This document shows, piece after piece, positions 1-11,231 of a DNA stretch of 64,000 nt; within the stretch, counting starts at the first letter, position 1, and each line of letters begins with the position of its first letter. This DNA comes from Phyllostachys edulis (taxonomy: Eukaryota > Streptophyta > Magnoliopsida > Poales > Poaceae): positions 64,442,877 through 64,506,876 of the forward strand of contig CM070548.1 in assembly GCA_036346405.1 (NCBI GenBank). The letters are read 5' to 3'. The notes under the pieces were generated by a model. That model was not told where the DNA came from and searched no databases. It was given only the letters and a program-made list of their open reading frames with translations. A program made the translations under genes and the position numbers.

Positions 1-1088
1 TCCAAGCGCCAACCCGCGCCGCGGTTTAGCCAACAAGTCACAAAGGCGGTATTTGGTGAAATAACCAAAATACCCCTTCTTGATTCGTCTCCATGAACCA
101 AGTCCAATCCTGTCGAAGAAATCGCGTGCTTCGCAACGTGTAGGTTGATCAATGGCTCTCATAATGTCGGCAAGTCTCTCCCGTCCGAATCTCATCGGAA
201 CCTCCATGGCACTTGCACCGACCCCCGCGCTGCTTGATCCAACCAGCTGTATCGAACTGCCCGTTCGATCAACCTCGTCCATTTTGCACCATGCTTGAGT
301 CACCTGACCTCACTCGGCATCCATGATCGTTTTGGACCTCAGCTCTCCAAGCTTAGTCCCGATCCTCCTTGCTGTTGACTGTCGTTGACTTGCAAGCCAC
401 CTGCGCAGCAATAGACCAAGAAATCGTCTCCGGGAACAAGTTCTTCACAACTTGACCCACGTTAGCTCAAAACATGCAATATGCAACATATATGCAATGG
501 CAAACAAGAATATGACATATCCCAAACTCAAACTTACAAGAGAATCAGCTTTTAGTCCACATGCGGTACTACTGCCAAATAAATCTCGGTACTACCGCTT
601 CACGGTAGTACCGCTTTCAGCATTGCGGTCGCACCGCTTTCGAAGGATTCCCAAAAACTCCTAAAAACAAGCTCTCTGGAATTTCCATACCGCAAAAACC
701 ACGGTCATACCGAAGTGCGGTATTACCGTAAACAAGTTAAGGCCATACCGCCCACAAGGAAATCCAAGACCATTTTGCACTCGTTCTGGTTTTTCCATAC
801 CGCTTGACACCCAACGGTCGTACCGTTACGCGGTAGTACCGCGGCTTCCAAGTCGGTACTACCGATACCAGAAAATTGCCACACTCTCACAAAAACCTCC
901 GGTAGCACCGCTCTACTTAAACCGGTCATTCCGCAATGCGGTATTATCGCTGTTAACACACCGGTACTACCGATAATCCTGACACTTTGCTAAAACTTTC
1001 TGAAAAACAGGAATTCCAACAAACCTTCAACCAAATTGCCAATTGTTACATCACCTAGGATCATGAGCATATCCTCATGGTGTTCACA
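1..1088 (-). repeat. 3' LTR of the Sirevirus-like element, truncated by window start
   Basis: This stretch is a direct repeat of about 9240-10283. Both run from the AACCGC/CAACAAGTCACAAAGGC block through repeated CGGTACTACCG-type motifs to the shared end CATATCCTCATGGTG(TTCA). The inner end is placed at 1088 because the minus-strand sequence there reads polypurine tract AAGGGGGAGAT then TGTGAACACC. The copies differ by substitutions and by many short deletions in the 9240-9970 copy. No gene is present; small open frames here are spurious. Confidence 0.9.
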
Positions 1089-1099
1089 ATCTCCCCCTT
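1089..1099 (-). other. Polypurine tract next to 3' LTR
   Basis: On the minus strand this reads AAGGGGGAGAT immediately before the LTR start TGTGAAC. It primes plus-strand DNA synthesis in LTR retrotransposons. Three more similar tracts lie upstream in the element, near 1987-1998, 1387-1397 and 2447-2458 on the plus numbering. Confidence 0.85.
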
Positions 1100-2519
1100 G
1101 ATGAACGCATTGGCAATAACCCAAAAATGAATGTTTTAAGGTTTGAAAGTAAAAGAAAACAAGTTTTCGTGCAAAGGCACAATTTGGTCCTTCAGCAAGT
1201 AAAAGCAAGGAAAATGACCAAATTGGGTTTAGAATAGTTTCAGCAAGTGAGATAAGGTAGAAGAAGCAAAGAGAGCTTCAAATTCCAGAAAATCTCACTT
1301 AAGGTCCATAAGAAAGAACAAGTGTTCTATTTGACCTTCTAGAAAAAGCACAGAGAGCATCCAAAACAGCATGTTTGTTCAGTTTTCTCCCCCTTTGACA
1401 ATGGATTCATCAAGATGCAAGGAAGAGAGAGCTTAGAAAGAATGACTGCATGTTTTGTGTTTAGTTTTAGTTTTAGTTTTTGTTATTTTGAGCAAAAGGA
1501 GCCATGGAGATTATTTTAGAAGACTGTACAAGTAGTATACCAAGCCATATTATGTGAATGAACTATTTTCTATCATGGCAAAACATGTACAGCAAAACTA
1601 AGACCAAAATAGCAATAATCTGAGATTAAATGAATTGGTAGCGTGACATGGTGCTCATGATCATAATTTAACTAAAGGTATCCAAAAATGAGTCAGGCCA
1701 TGTCTATAAGCAAAATGGAGCCTAGAAACTAAAAATGAGTCGATTTTGAGCATTTGAGTTCAATTTTGAATCAATTTGTTCAAGCATTTAGAATTAGCAC
1801 TTTGAGCACTTTGCTGAAAATGATTGGTTTTATCTTAGTAAAGCAAGTCCTGGACTAGGAGCCATCCACAACTGCCTTCTAAGCTTCAACCAATTGCCAA
1901 TTTGTTTTCTTAGCATTGTGCTAGATCTCAAGCCTCACTACGACCATCCCAAGCAACAAAAGCTTAAGAGAGTGGTCTAGGTCATCCAAAACTCCCCCTG
2001 AGTTCATGTCTAGTGCAATGACAAGCTGTCTCATGAGGAAGAATTGGTGAGATCAGTTTTTTCGCACAGAAAAGCTCATTTTTGATTTGCCTGACTGAAG
2101 AATTAGCATAGCTCATTTCAGATCTCATATCAGATTCATAACTCAACTAAGCCTATATGACATGGCATGAATCATGAGAGGATCACTAAAGCAAAACTAG
2201 TCACAAGATCCAACATGTCATGTTTTGATTCAGTTTTCTCACAGATAATAGAGCTAGCATGGCAAAGGCTAAGCTAAACATGAAAAGCCATGAAAGAAGT
2301 CTAACAGACTAGCACAAGATATGGCAAGGTATAAAGCATGAAAACAAGTCATACAAGGATAATAATCAAAGCTCCAAAGATTTATATTACAATGCAAGTT
2401 GCTGATTTAAAAATGCATTATGATACAAATGAATGCAAAAAGAGCAAACTCCCCCTCAAAACAGGCCAAGAGGACTAACAACCCCCAACTCTCCCCGCAA
2501 AAAGGCAAAACGAGAAGAA
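1100..2519 (-). other. Untranslated 3' region of Sirevirus with repeated PPT-like tracts
   Basis: About 1.4 kb between the end of RNase H and the 3' LTR with no credible gene. On the minus strand it holds G5A-type purine tracts at about 2447-2458, 1987-1998 and 1387-1397, resembling the functional PPT at 1089. A cluster of PPT-like tracts upstream of the 3' LTR is a described hallmark of Sireviruses. The rest is AT-rich with no further structure that I can support. Confidence 0.7.
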
Positions 2520-3934
2520 TCAAGAGCTTTAGTGAAATGTCAGCAACCTGTTGCCCAGACTCGACAAAATGAAGCACAACGTCACCTTTCTCAACATGGT
2601 CTCTAAGGAAATGATATCTAACGTCAATATGCTTGGTCCATGAGTGTTGCATTGGGTTTTTGGCAATGTTAATGGCAGAAGTGTTGTCACAGAAAAGAGG
2701 AACACTACCCAAAGGCAACCCATAGTCCTGTAGAGTAGATAAGATCTAGAGAACCTGAGAGCAACTACTGGCTACAGCTACATACTCGGCCTCGGTAGTG
2801 GACTGTGCAACATATGACTGTTTCCTAGATGACCAAGAGATAAGAGATGTGCCTAAGAAATGACAAGTGCCAGAAGTACTCTTCCTATCCACGCTACACC
2901 CCGCAAAATCAGCATAAGAAAAAGCCCGAATAGAGAGAGTAGAAGTAGAAGAATACCAAAGTCCAAAGTCAAGAGTGTCCTGGAGGTACCTGAATATGCG
3001 ACGCACTGCTTGACGATGAGAGGCTCGAGGAAGCTCGAATTGAGCGCATGCAGACACAACGAATTGTATGTCCGCCTCGATCTTGTGAGGTAGAGTAGGA
3101 GCCGATCATGTCATGCAGTATTCTTCCGTCCACAGCTCTCCATCCTCATCGTGGTCCAAAGACGATGGTCATGGCAATGGGAGTAGACATTGGCCTCATC
3201 GCTTCCATGTCGGCGTTTACGAAGAAGGTCCTTTGTATACTTACTTTGATGAATGAAGGTGCCTTCTTTCAGTTGCTTGACTTGAAGACCAAGGAAGAAG
3301 GTCAACTCGCCCATCATGCTCATCTCGAACTCCCTGCTCATATAATCTGAAAATCTGGACACCAAAGCATGAGAAGAACCACCGAATATAATGTCATCCA
3401 CATAAATCTGAACCAACAAAAAGTCATTGCCATGCTTGAGAGTGAACAAGGTTTTATCTACCATTCCCATTTTGAAATCATTTTTCAGCAGAAAACTCTT
3501 AAGCCTATCATACCAGGCTCTAGGGGCTTGCTTTAGTCCATACAAGGCTTTGGAGAGTTTAAAAACATGGTTTGGGAACTTGGGATTTTCAAAACCAGGA
3601 GGTTGCTTGACAAGACCTCTTCTTCTATGAAACCATTCAGGAAAGCACTTTTGACATCCATTTGAAATAGTTTGAAGCCCTTGGATGCTGCAAATGCTAG
3701 TAAAATGTGAATGGCTTCTAATCTAGCTACAGGAGCAAAAGTCTCCTCAAAGTCTAAGCCTTCTACCTGGGAAAAACCTTGAGCTACAAGCCTAGCCTTA
3801 TTGCGAACTACCAACCCATCCTCACTTTGCTTATTTTTGAAAACCCATTTTGTTCCAATTATATTATGATTAGGTGGAGGTTCAATTAAGGTCCAAACTT
3901 TGTTTCTTTCAAAAATTTCAAGTTCTTCATGCAT
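2520..3934 (-). pseudogene. Copia reverse transcriptase and RNase H region (broken)
   Basis: Three overlapping frames together cover a copia RT-RNase H. The RT part (3934-3111) shows GTKWVFKNK, ARLVAQGFSQ, QMDVKSAFLNG, MYGLKQAPRAWYDRL and the catalytic YVDDIIFGG. RNase H (3057-2520) shows RRIFRYLQDTLDFGLW, STSGTCHFLG, SWSSRKQ and STTEAEYVA, then DNTSAINIAKNP and the HIDVRYHFLRD helix. Frame changes occur near 3540-3600, around 3110 and near 2740, so no single protein is made. It copied element RNA into DNA and degraded RNA in the hybrid. It lies downstream of integrase and just before the PPT-rich tail. Confidence 0.9.
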
Positions 3935-4195
3935 GGCATTGACCCAAGAGGAATCAGATAAAGCATGGGTGACATCTCGGGGTTCAAAAGAAGCGACAAA
4001 AGCAGAATGTGCATGAGAATCAGGAGAACTAAACCTAGAGCGAGTGACACGCTCATGGAGATCCCTAATGATCTGCTCAGGTGGATGCTGTCGCTGAATG
4101 CGAAGAGGGGCTCTTGGTGCAGAAGTGGCCTCTACCTCACTTGCTGTGGAGGTAGGAACAGAGCCACTATGATCGTCGGTGAAGGTAGGAAGAGG

Positions 4196-5444
4196 CTACT
4201 CATCTGAAGCTGGTGTAGTAGAAGCAGGCTCTCCAACCATGTCAGAAGGGACTTGAGGATGGATTGGGTCCTCATCCTCAGAGTCATCATCGACGAAGAT
4301 GCTCTCAGAAACCTGTGTACCTGCATCATCGGGTCTAGTACCAGGACTAGCCTCGTCAAAAGTGACTTCACAAGTCTTAATAATTTTGTTAGTGTCAAAA
4401 TTAAATACACGATAGCCACGAGAATGAGCAGGATATCCAAGAAATATGCCATCAGAACATCTAGATTCGAATTTATCAAGGTTGCCATGTTTAAGAATGA
4501 AGCACTTGCAACCAAAAATCTTGAAATGAGAAACTTTGGGCTTATGACCAAATCTTAGCTCAAAAGAAGTCTTGCCAATCACAGATCTCAAGAATACCCT
4601 ATTAGAGATATAACAAGCAGTAGAGATCGCCTCAGCCCAAAACCTCTTAGGTGTGGAATGCTCATCTAGCATGGTCCTGATCATCTCTAAGGGTCCTATT
4701 CTTCCTCTCTACAACACCATTCTGCTGGGGAACCCTAGGAGAAGAGAACCGGTGCTCAATTCCCCTATCAATGCAGAAGGTGGCAAAGGAAGAATTCTTG
4801 AATTCTGTCCCATTGTCACTCCTAATGGCTCTCAAAGCTCCAGGAAGGTCAACAACAAGTCTAAGGACCAATTCTCTAAAATAGCCAAAAGCCTCGTCCT
4901 TAGAAACCAGAAAATAAACCCATGAATACCTGGAGTAATCATCCACAATCACAAGCACATACCATTTCCCACCGGCAGGCTGAACTCTAGAAGGACCAAC
5001 AGTATCTAAGTGCAAGAGCTGACCAGGTCCATTTGTCATCACTAAGGTAAGAGGTGGATGAGAAGTAGAAACCATCTTACCATGTCTACAGGGTGTGCAC
5101 ACGAGGTCTCTAACACCCTTTAGCCTAGGCAAACCTCTAATCAAATCCTTGCTACTGACTCTAGTCAAGTGATCGAAGCCTATGTGTTCAAGCCTACGAT
5201 GCCACAACACTAGATCATGGGAGTCAGAAGCTACAAGACACCTAGGGCTAGAAGCAGAAGAGAGACTGAAATAAGCACAAAAGATCCTCTCAAACTTAGA
5301 GATATTAAAGACAAGCTCACCTGAGGAATCTAGAACTCTACACTCACCACTTTTAAACCTCACCTCTAGACCCTCATCAAGAAGCTGGGAGACAGATAAA
5401 AGATTATACCTCAGCTTACTTACCAAAGCGACGTCCTTGAGCAT
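4196..5444 (-). pseudogene. Copia integrase region (broken by a frameshift)
   Basis: The first frame (5444-4662) has the tail of the protease, a GAG-pre-integrase segment (LWHRRLEHIGFDHL) and then the rve core. The core's acidic residues are visible in LLHLDTVGPSR, IRSDNGTEF and QQNGVVERKNRTL, the copia D,D-35-E arrangement. The frame shifts at about 4662-4684. The next frame (4684-4196) continues the C-terminal part with RFWAEAISTACYISNRV, FGHKPKVSHFKIFGC and IFLGYPAHSRGYRVFN, followed by an acidic, Ser/Asp-rich tail. Its role was insertion of the cDNA into host DNA. Confidence 0.9.
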
Positions 5445-5615
5445 GAACTTGTTGTTGACGCCAAGACTTTGTGCCTTTGGTCATCACGGTCCTAGTAGAA
5501 GCATCCCCAAATATGATCAATTCATTGCTGGATGCACGTGTGAGGGAGGAGAACCATCTAGAATCTCCAGTTATGTGTCGAGAACACCTGGAGTCAACAA
5601 GCCATATGTCCTCCT
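5445..5615 (-). pseudogene. Copia aspartic protease remnant
   Basis: In a frame different from gag, the minus strand reads WLVDSRCSRHITGD followed by LIIFGDASTRTV. This matches the copia protease start, where the catalytic triplet is D-S/T-G. Here the glycine is replaced by arginine (DSR), and the upstream gag frame ends in TGA at 5596-5594. The protease would have cut the polyprotein. Its C-terminal part continues into the next frame from 5444 (MLKDVALVSKLRYNLLSV). Confidence 0.7.
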
Positions 5616-8332
5616 TCCTCGCATTTGACGAACCTACAAAACATGAACAGAAACATCTCGTGCCTCAAGATCAAGTTAGTGATAAAAGACTTGGGAATCC
5701 AGTACTGAGTCACACGATGCTTGGGCAAAGCAGTAGAAGCAGCAGTAAAATGGTTAGGAACAAAATCATAAGAATGCACATGAGAACCACCTAGACCTCT
5801 CCGAATCGACCTACCAAAAGATTGGTACTCCCCCTGTCTAGATGCTACCCGTGGTCTCTCCTCACGATATCCTAACCCAAAGCGCTGTCTAGAGCCACCA
5901 AAGGAGTCAAAGAAGTCATCTACAAACCTGGCCCTATGTCTAGCAGGAAAGACAGGCTGCCTGGCTCTAGAGACTACAGAAGGTGAAGGAACTCCTCTAA
6001 CGGTTCTCAAAGCACTCATCCTCTTCTTCCTCTCAATCTTGGCTCTACGGAAGTAGAACTCAACGATATGGCCATCCTTCTTGCAGAAGGTGCAATGGTA
6101 CTTGACCTTTTGAGGAGTCTGACCTGATGAAGCAGAAGCACCTGTCTTGCTAGAAGGAGGTTGGGCAAAACCCGCAGATCTAAAGACAGTCTTAGATGGC
6201 TCAGGGGGTTCTACCTCAAACAAGCCATTTTCAACAACTCTCGCAATCTTAGGTGGATGGTTCTTGGAATGCTCTAGGGAATTAAAACCTAGGCCACTAT
6301 TGTTCACACTCACCTTAGATTTGTCGAGAATCATGTTTAGGTTCTTCTTCCCACTAGTAAATCTCTCAAGAGTCCTGTTAAGGTAGTCAATTTCTTTGGC
6401 TAGCTCCTTACATGAGGTACACTTATTTGACTTGATGTCCCTATCATACTTATCCTTATAGTGAGCTACCTCAGCTTTCAAAGCCTCACAAGACACACAA
6501 TAGTCATCCCTAATCCTATCCAACTGCTCTTTGAACTTAACTCTAAACGCTTCTTGTATCTTATCTACATTATGCCCAACTTCAGCACACAAAACACAAG
6601 AAGCAGAATCAACAATTTTCTTGGAAGCAGTTATGGACATGGATTGTTCAATTTTAGCTTTCTCCTCTAGTGTCTTGTTTAGAGCTTCATTTTCAATTGT
6701 GAGCTTAAGACAATTTTCACATGATGCAGATTTAGAGTGAAGAACCATTTCAGTCATTTCTTTCATTTTAGTCTTATTAATCTCACAATACGAGCAAGTG
6801 TGACTAGCATCAAATTTCATCAATTCTTTTGTAGCGCTATCCAATTTTAATTCAAGCAAAGCACAATTTGAGCAAGGTAATGGAATAGCATCTACAGTAG
6901 TCACATCTAAAGCAATAGCATTCATGCAAGTAGGACTAGACTTGAGATATTTTAGTTCATCAAAAGTATCTTTCAGTTGATTAGCAATAGAGGAATGAGC
7001 AGATTTCAAATTTGCTAGTTCATTAAGCAAGCTAGAGCAAGAATCACAATCATCAGCAGGATTAATGGATTTGAGCCTAACAACTTCTAGGTTCAAGTCA
7101 TCAATCATGTTATCCTGTTTCTTAATTGTTTTTGCTTGCTTATTCAGTTTTTGTTCAGCATGAACCAAAGCACGTTTCATATCAGCAAGTGAGGGACGTA
7201 CCTCATCGGGATCGCTGAAAAGGTCGTCATCGTTGGAGGAGTCGATGTCATGGATATCCCTCGCCATGAAGCACACGCCGGTGAAGTCCTAGTCCTTCTT
7301 CTTGTCATGGGAGTCATCCTCATCGTCCTCTGTCCCTGAGTCCACATCACTCATGTCAACATTCTCAAGAGCGGCAAGGACCTGGCTGACGAACTTGCGA
7401 TAGTTCGACTTCTTGGCTTTTGTATTCCGAGCTTGAGGACGCTTCTTGAAGTTCTTCTCCTCCTTGCCCTTCAGCTTGGGGCATCTGGAACGAATGTGGT
7501 TTGGCTCACCACACTCAAAGCAAGTGATTGGGCCTCCTCTCCTTCTATTCCTCACCTTGTTGTACACTCTGGAGAATTTTGTGGATAGGAGAGCTAGATC
7601 ATCATCTGGTAGCTTCTCTAGTTGCTCATCACTCAAAGAATGCAAATCAGACAATGAAAAACCAGATGAGCCAAAATCCAATGAATAAGAAGAACTACCC
7701 TCAGATGGGTCGACCACCAAAGCCATCGACTCTGTCTTGGGGAGACGCGAGATAAAGTCAATTTCATGCGTCTTCAACCTCGAGTAGAGTTTATCCATGG
7801 TAAACTCACTCATGACAGTGTTGTCATTGATGGATGTGATCTTCATCCCCCAGACCTTTACATCAAGTGCACCCAAAAGCTGGCGTGCGTTCTCAGACTC
7901 AGTGAAGACAAGATCTACTGCACGTAGGTCATGAAGAATCTCCCCCCACAGCTCATCTAAAGACTCACCGGGCCTTTGCTTGATCTTGGAGTATTCTTTC
8001 TTGAGCTAGTTCTGTCTCACTTCCTTGATCGCAGTAGAACCCTCGTGGTAGTCACACAGGATCCTCCAGATCTTGTGAGCAGACCTCAAATGAGCCACGC
8101 ATTCAAACTCAAATCGACTAAGACCTTGGATCAAGAAGTTGTGAGCTTTGCTATTAGCCTCAACATCTGGAGTGATCACATCGTCATTGGCCGGCACGAC
8201 ATATGAATTTTTGACTTTAAGCCAAATAGCGTGCCCTTGAGCCTCGATGTAGGCATACATGCGTGCCTTCCAGTAAGAAAAATCAACTCCATCAAAAACA
8301 GGTGGTTTGGTTGAATACTTGTCAGTTGCCAT
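5594..8332 (-). pseudogene. Sirevirus-like gag with coiled-coil and repeated CxxC motifs, two in-frame stops
   Basis: One frame runs from ATG at 8332 to TGA at 5594, interrupted only by TAG at 8008-8006 and TAG at 7291-7289. The N-terminus (STKPPVFDGVDFSYWKARM) is the copia gag start. A CCHC zinc knuckle (CFECGEPNHIRSRC) lies near 7525-7480 and binds element RNA. After the second stop comes about 300 residues of charged coiled coil with seven CxxC pairs (about 7048-6410). A second knuckle near 6095-6040 (CTFCKKDGHIVEFYF) has lost its last Cys. The region then becomes Arg-rich. The size and the extra region fit Sireviruses. Apart from the two nonsense codons it is remarkably intact. Confidence 0.85.
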
Positions 8333-8374
8333 GGCTCCAAAGACCAGTTAAGATCTATGAGAAGAGCTAACCGG

Positions 8375-8386
8375 GCTCTGATACCA
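8375..8386 (-). other. Primer binding site (initiator Met-tRNA type)
   Basis: The minus strand reads TGGTATCAGAGC two bases after the 5' LTR end at 8389. This is the standard plant copia PBS, complementary to the 3' end of Met-tRNA. It fixes the LTR boundary and the minus orientation of the element. Confidence 0.95.
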
Positions 8387-8388
8387 AT

Positions 8389-10283
8389 TGTAGGACCGGA
8401 AAGGCGACTAGAGGGGGGGGGTGAATAGGAGCTCAAACAATTTTTTTCAACCCCTCAAAGTGCAGCAACAATAAATCAGAACCTATGCTGCAAAATACCG
8501 AAATCGGTACTACCGCCATTATTATCGCGGTACTACCGCTATTCATGATGCGGTATGTCTGATTATCCTGACGAGCTTGCCGACAGCAGAGAAAAGAAAC
8601 CCAAACGGTTGATCAACTTGAGTTTTAACCAACCAAAACCAATCAAACTTGAAACATATCATCTAGAGAATAACAGGAACCTATTCCAAACATCTATTCA
8701 ACAGATCCACGTCAAAGACTTGACCTTTTTTAGATTTGGTACAGATCGGTTCAAGAATGTGTCAAGAACGCAAATCGATCCTAGACTTGCTTGTGGTCTA
8801 TTGATGATCAAGATGACCTTAGATGGTCTCCCATAAGTCACAAAGAAGCATAAGCAACAGAGAGAATCGAGGAAAACTAGTGGATCATCAAAATCACAAA
8901 ACTCCCAAAATGTATATTAAGAGCAAAGAGACTCACTTTCACAAACATGATTGGATTGATCTCAACATATGGTTGGTGTTTACACCTCTCCATCTTGAAG
9001 GACACAACTCAATACATGAGCATCGATCAAACAATCCCTAAACCCTAGCTCTCCAAAAACCCTAAGAACCACTCTCATGTTTCTCACGCTCAATCATCTA
9101 TCAAGCACACAAGACACAAGTGCTTATATAGTGGAGGCTAAGCATCTAGGAATATCCCATTAGGGCACCCATTAAACCCTAACACACAATGGGTTAACAC
9201 ACGACGCATCTCAAAGCGCCGCTTTCATCTTCAATTGACCTAAACTGTTTCTCCAGCGCCAACTCAGCCAGCGGTTTAGCCAACAAGTCACAAAGGCGAT
9301 TTGGTGAAATAACCAAAATACCCCTTCTTGATTCGCTCCATGAACCAAGTCCAACTCGTCGAAGAAATCGCGGCTTCGCCCACGTGTAGGTTGATCAATG
9401 GCTCTCATAATGTCGGCAAGTCTCTCCGTCCCAAATCTCATCGAACCTCCATGGCACTTGCATCGACCCGCTACCGCTTGATCCAACCAACAGATCGAAT
9501 CGCCTGCTCGATCAACCTCGCCCATTCTCGCACCATGCTTGAGTCTCCGACCTCACCAGCATCCATGATCGCTCTGTACCTCGGCTCTCCAAGTTTAGTC
9601 CCGATCCTCCTCATTTGTTGATCGTCGTTGACTTGCAAGCCACCAAGACAATAGACCAAGAAATCGTCTCCGGAACAAGTTCTTCACAACTTGACCCACG
9701 TTAGCTCAAAACATGCAATATGCAACATATATGCAATGGCAAACAAGAATATGACATATCCCAAACTCAAACTTACAAGAGAATCGACTTTTAGTCCACA
9801 TGCAGACTATCGCTAATAAATCTCGGACTACCGCTTCACGGTAGTACTGCTTTCAGATTAAGGTCGACCGCTTTTGAAGGATTCCCAAAACTCCTAAAAC
9901 AAGCTCGAATTTCCATACCGCAAAAACCACGGTCGACCGGCGCGGTATTATCGCCAAACAAGTTGCGGTCATACCGCTCCACAAGGAAATCCAAGACCAT
10001 TTTGCACTCGTTCTGGTTTTTCCATACCGCTTGACACCCAACGGTCGTACCGTTACGCGGTAGTACCGCGGCTTCCAAGCCGGTACTATCGATACCAGAA
10101 AATTGCCACACTCTCACAAAAACCTCCGGTAGCACCGCTCTACTTAAACCGGTCATTCCGTAATGCGGTATTATCGCTGTTAACACACCGGTTTCTGAAA
10201 AACAGGAATTCCAACAAACCTTCAACCAAATTGCCAATTGTTACATCACCTAGGATCATGAGCATATCCTCGTGGTGTTCATA
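8389..10283 (-). repeat. 5' LTR of the Sirevirus-like element (about 1.9 kb)
   Basis: Plus-strand limits are TGTAGGACCGG at 8389 and GGTGTTCATA at 10283, where the expected final CA reads TA. The PBS abuts the left side. A TATA-like box (minus strand TATATAAG) lies at 9123-9130. Palindromic CGGTACTACCG-type motifs occur near 8500-8560 and densely in 9800-10190. The LTR matches 1-1088 and is related to the LTRs at 27695-29914 and 47097-62228. Open frames such as those at 8555-9041 and 9211-10322 are not genes. Confidence 0.92.
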
Positions 10284-10838
10284 GATGGAATGAATCCTTT
10301 CGATAACATGAGCAGCCGACATAGCACCTGGCCCGTGAATCTATGTGTGTACATCGTTCCTCCTTGGCTATGTATGAAGTGAAAGTACATTTTGATGTCA
10401 CTACTTATCCAAGGGCTGAAGCAACCTGGGAACGATATTGATGTGTACTTAGCACCATTGTTGGAAGATCTTGTGACACTATGAAATGAAGGGGTACAAG
10501 TATGGGATGCGTACAAACGAGAGAACTTCACTTTACGTGCTATGTTATTCTGCACCATCAATGATTTTTCTGCCCTTAGTAACCTGTCAGGGTTCAGTAC
10601 AAAAGGAGCCAAAGCCTGTCCGCACTGCTTAGATGGTACTAGGAGTGTATGGCTGAACAACTTGCGTAAAACTATGTATATGCATCACCGTAGGTTCCTT
10701 CCCAGGATTCACCCATACCGCAAGATGAAGAAACAATTTGATGGAAATATGGAGGATGGTTCAGCTCCAAGGGCTTTTAGAGGGAAAGAGGTCTATGATA
10801 TGGTTAAGGATATCGATGTTGTGCTTGGGAAGGGATGT
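10284..10838 (+). pseudogene. CACTA TNP2 transposase, fragment I
   Basis: In the frame starting at 10284 (DGMNPFDNMSSRHSTWPV) the sequence reads a tnp2-family transposase core (Transposase_21 type). It includes PPWLCMK, QPGNDIDVYLAPLLEDL, FTLRAMLFCTINDFSALSNLSG and the CPHC pair. The family binds and mobilises CACTA ends. Two in-frame TGA stops lie at 10380-10382 and 10482-10484; by comparison with the family pattern they stand where Arg and Trp codons are expected, so C-to-T or G-to-A decay is likely. The left part is outside the window beyond the Sirevirus. The fragment ends exactly at a codon boundary (10838), where the gypsy element begins. Confidence 0.9.
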
Positions 10839-11231
10839 TGTTGTAGCAAGAAAGACTAAACAGTAGAAAGAGGGGACCCTTGGTATCCACGAGGGTGTCC
10901 GAAGGGTCCTCGAAGAGGGGACTGGTCCTCGAAGAGGGGACTGGTTGCCAGGAAGTACATATGTATTGATTACTTGGAAAATTCAATCTTTCCTATTACA
11001 CGGGGGGAGGTGGCTATTTATAGCCTTTCTATTGGGTACATGAGATTACCAACCTACCCTGTACAGGGCCCTATACTGGTAGGGGCTGCAGGGGCTTTTC
11101 CTACCCCTAGATGTAGCCTTTGGCTCATGGTGGACCCTCCTGGTCCTGGTCCATCTAGCTGGTACACCCGGCTTAGCGGTACAATGGTCCTTCGGGGTTC
11201 AGGACCCCCCTGCCCGAACGGCCTTGGTCAA
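10839..11231 (-). repeat. Truncated 3' LTR of the gypsy element
   Basis: It starts TGTTGTAGCAAGAAAG like the 5' LTR copy at 27059 and follows it closely to CGGCCTTGGTCA at 11230. There the two copies diverge abruptly: the other copy goes on with CCCCAGGAGG, this one with the terminus of a different LTR. A small internal duplication (GTCCTCGAAGAGGGGACTG twice, about 10909-10945) is unique to this copy. A TATA-like box (minus TATAAATA) is at 11015-11022. Confidence 0.9.

Larger units (their letters stand above)
1..10283 (-). mobile_element. Sirevirus-like Ty1/copia retrotransposon, left (3') end cut by window
   Basis: The order on the minus strand is 5' LTR (8389-10283), Met-tRNA type PBS, gag, protease remnant, integrase, RT, RNase H, several polypurine tracts, 3' LTR (1-1088, incomplete). 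The gag-PR-INT-RT-RH order defines Ty1/copia. The long LTRs, the long gag with extra CxxC/coiled-coil region, palindromic LTR motifs and repeated PPT-like tracts fit the Sirevirus/Maximus lineage. It inserted in a CACTA TNP2 gene: the bases after 10283 start GATGG and continue as TNP2 codons. The coding regions hold in-frame stops and frameshifts, so the copy looks dead. The other target site duplication lies outside the window. Confidence 0.9.

Noticed and set aside
8375..8386. A tRNA-Met fragment
   Set aside because: Only the primer-binding complement is present, at the exact distance from an LTR; no tRNA fold is present.
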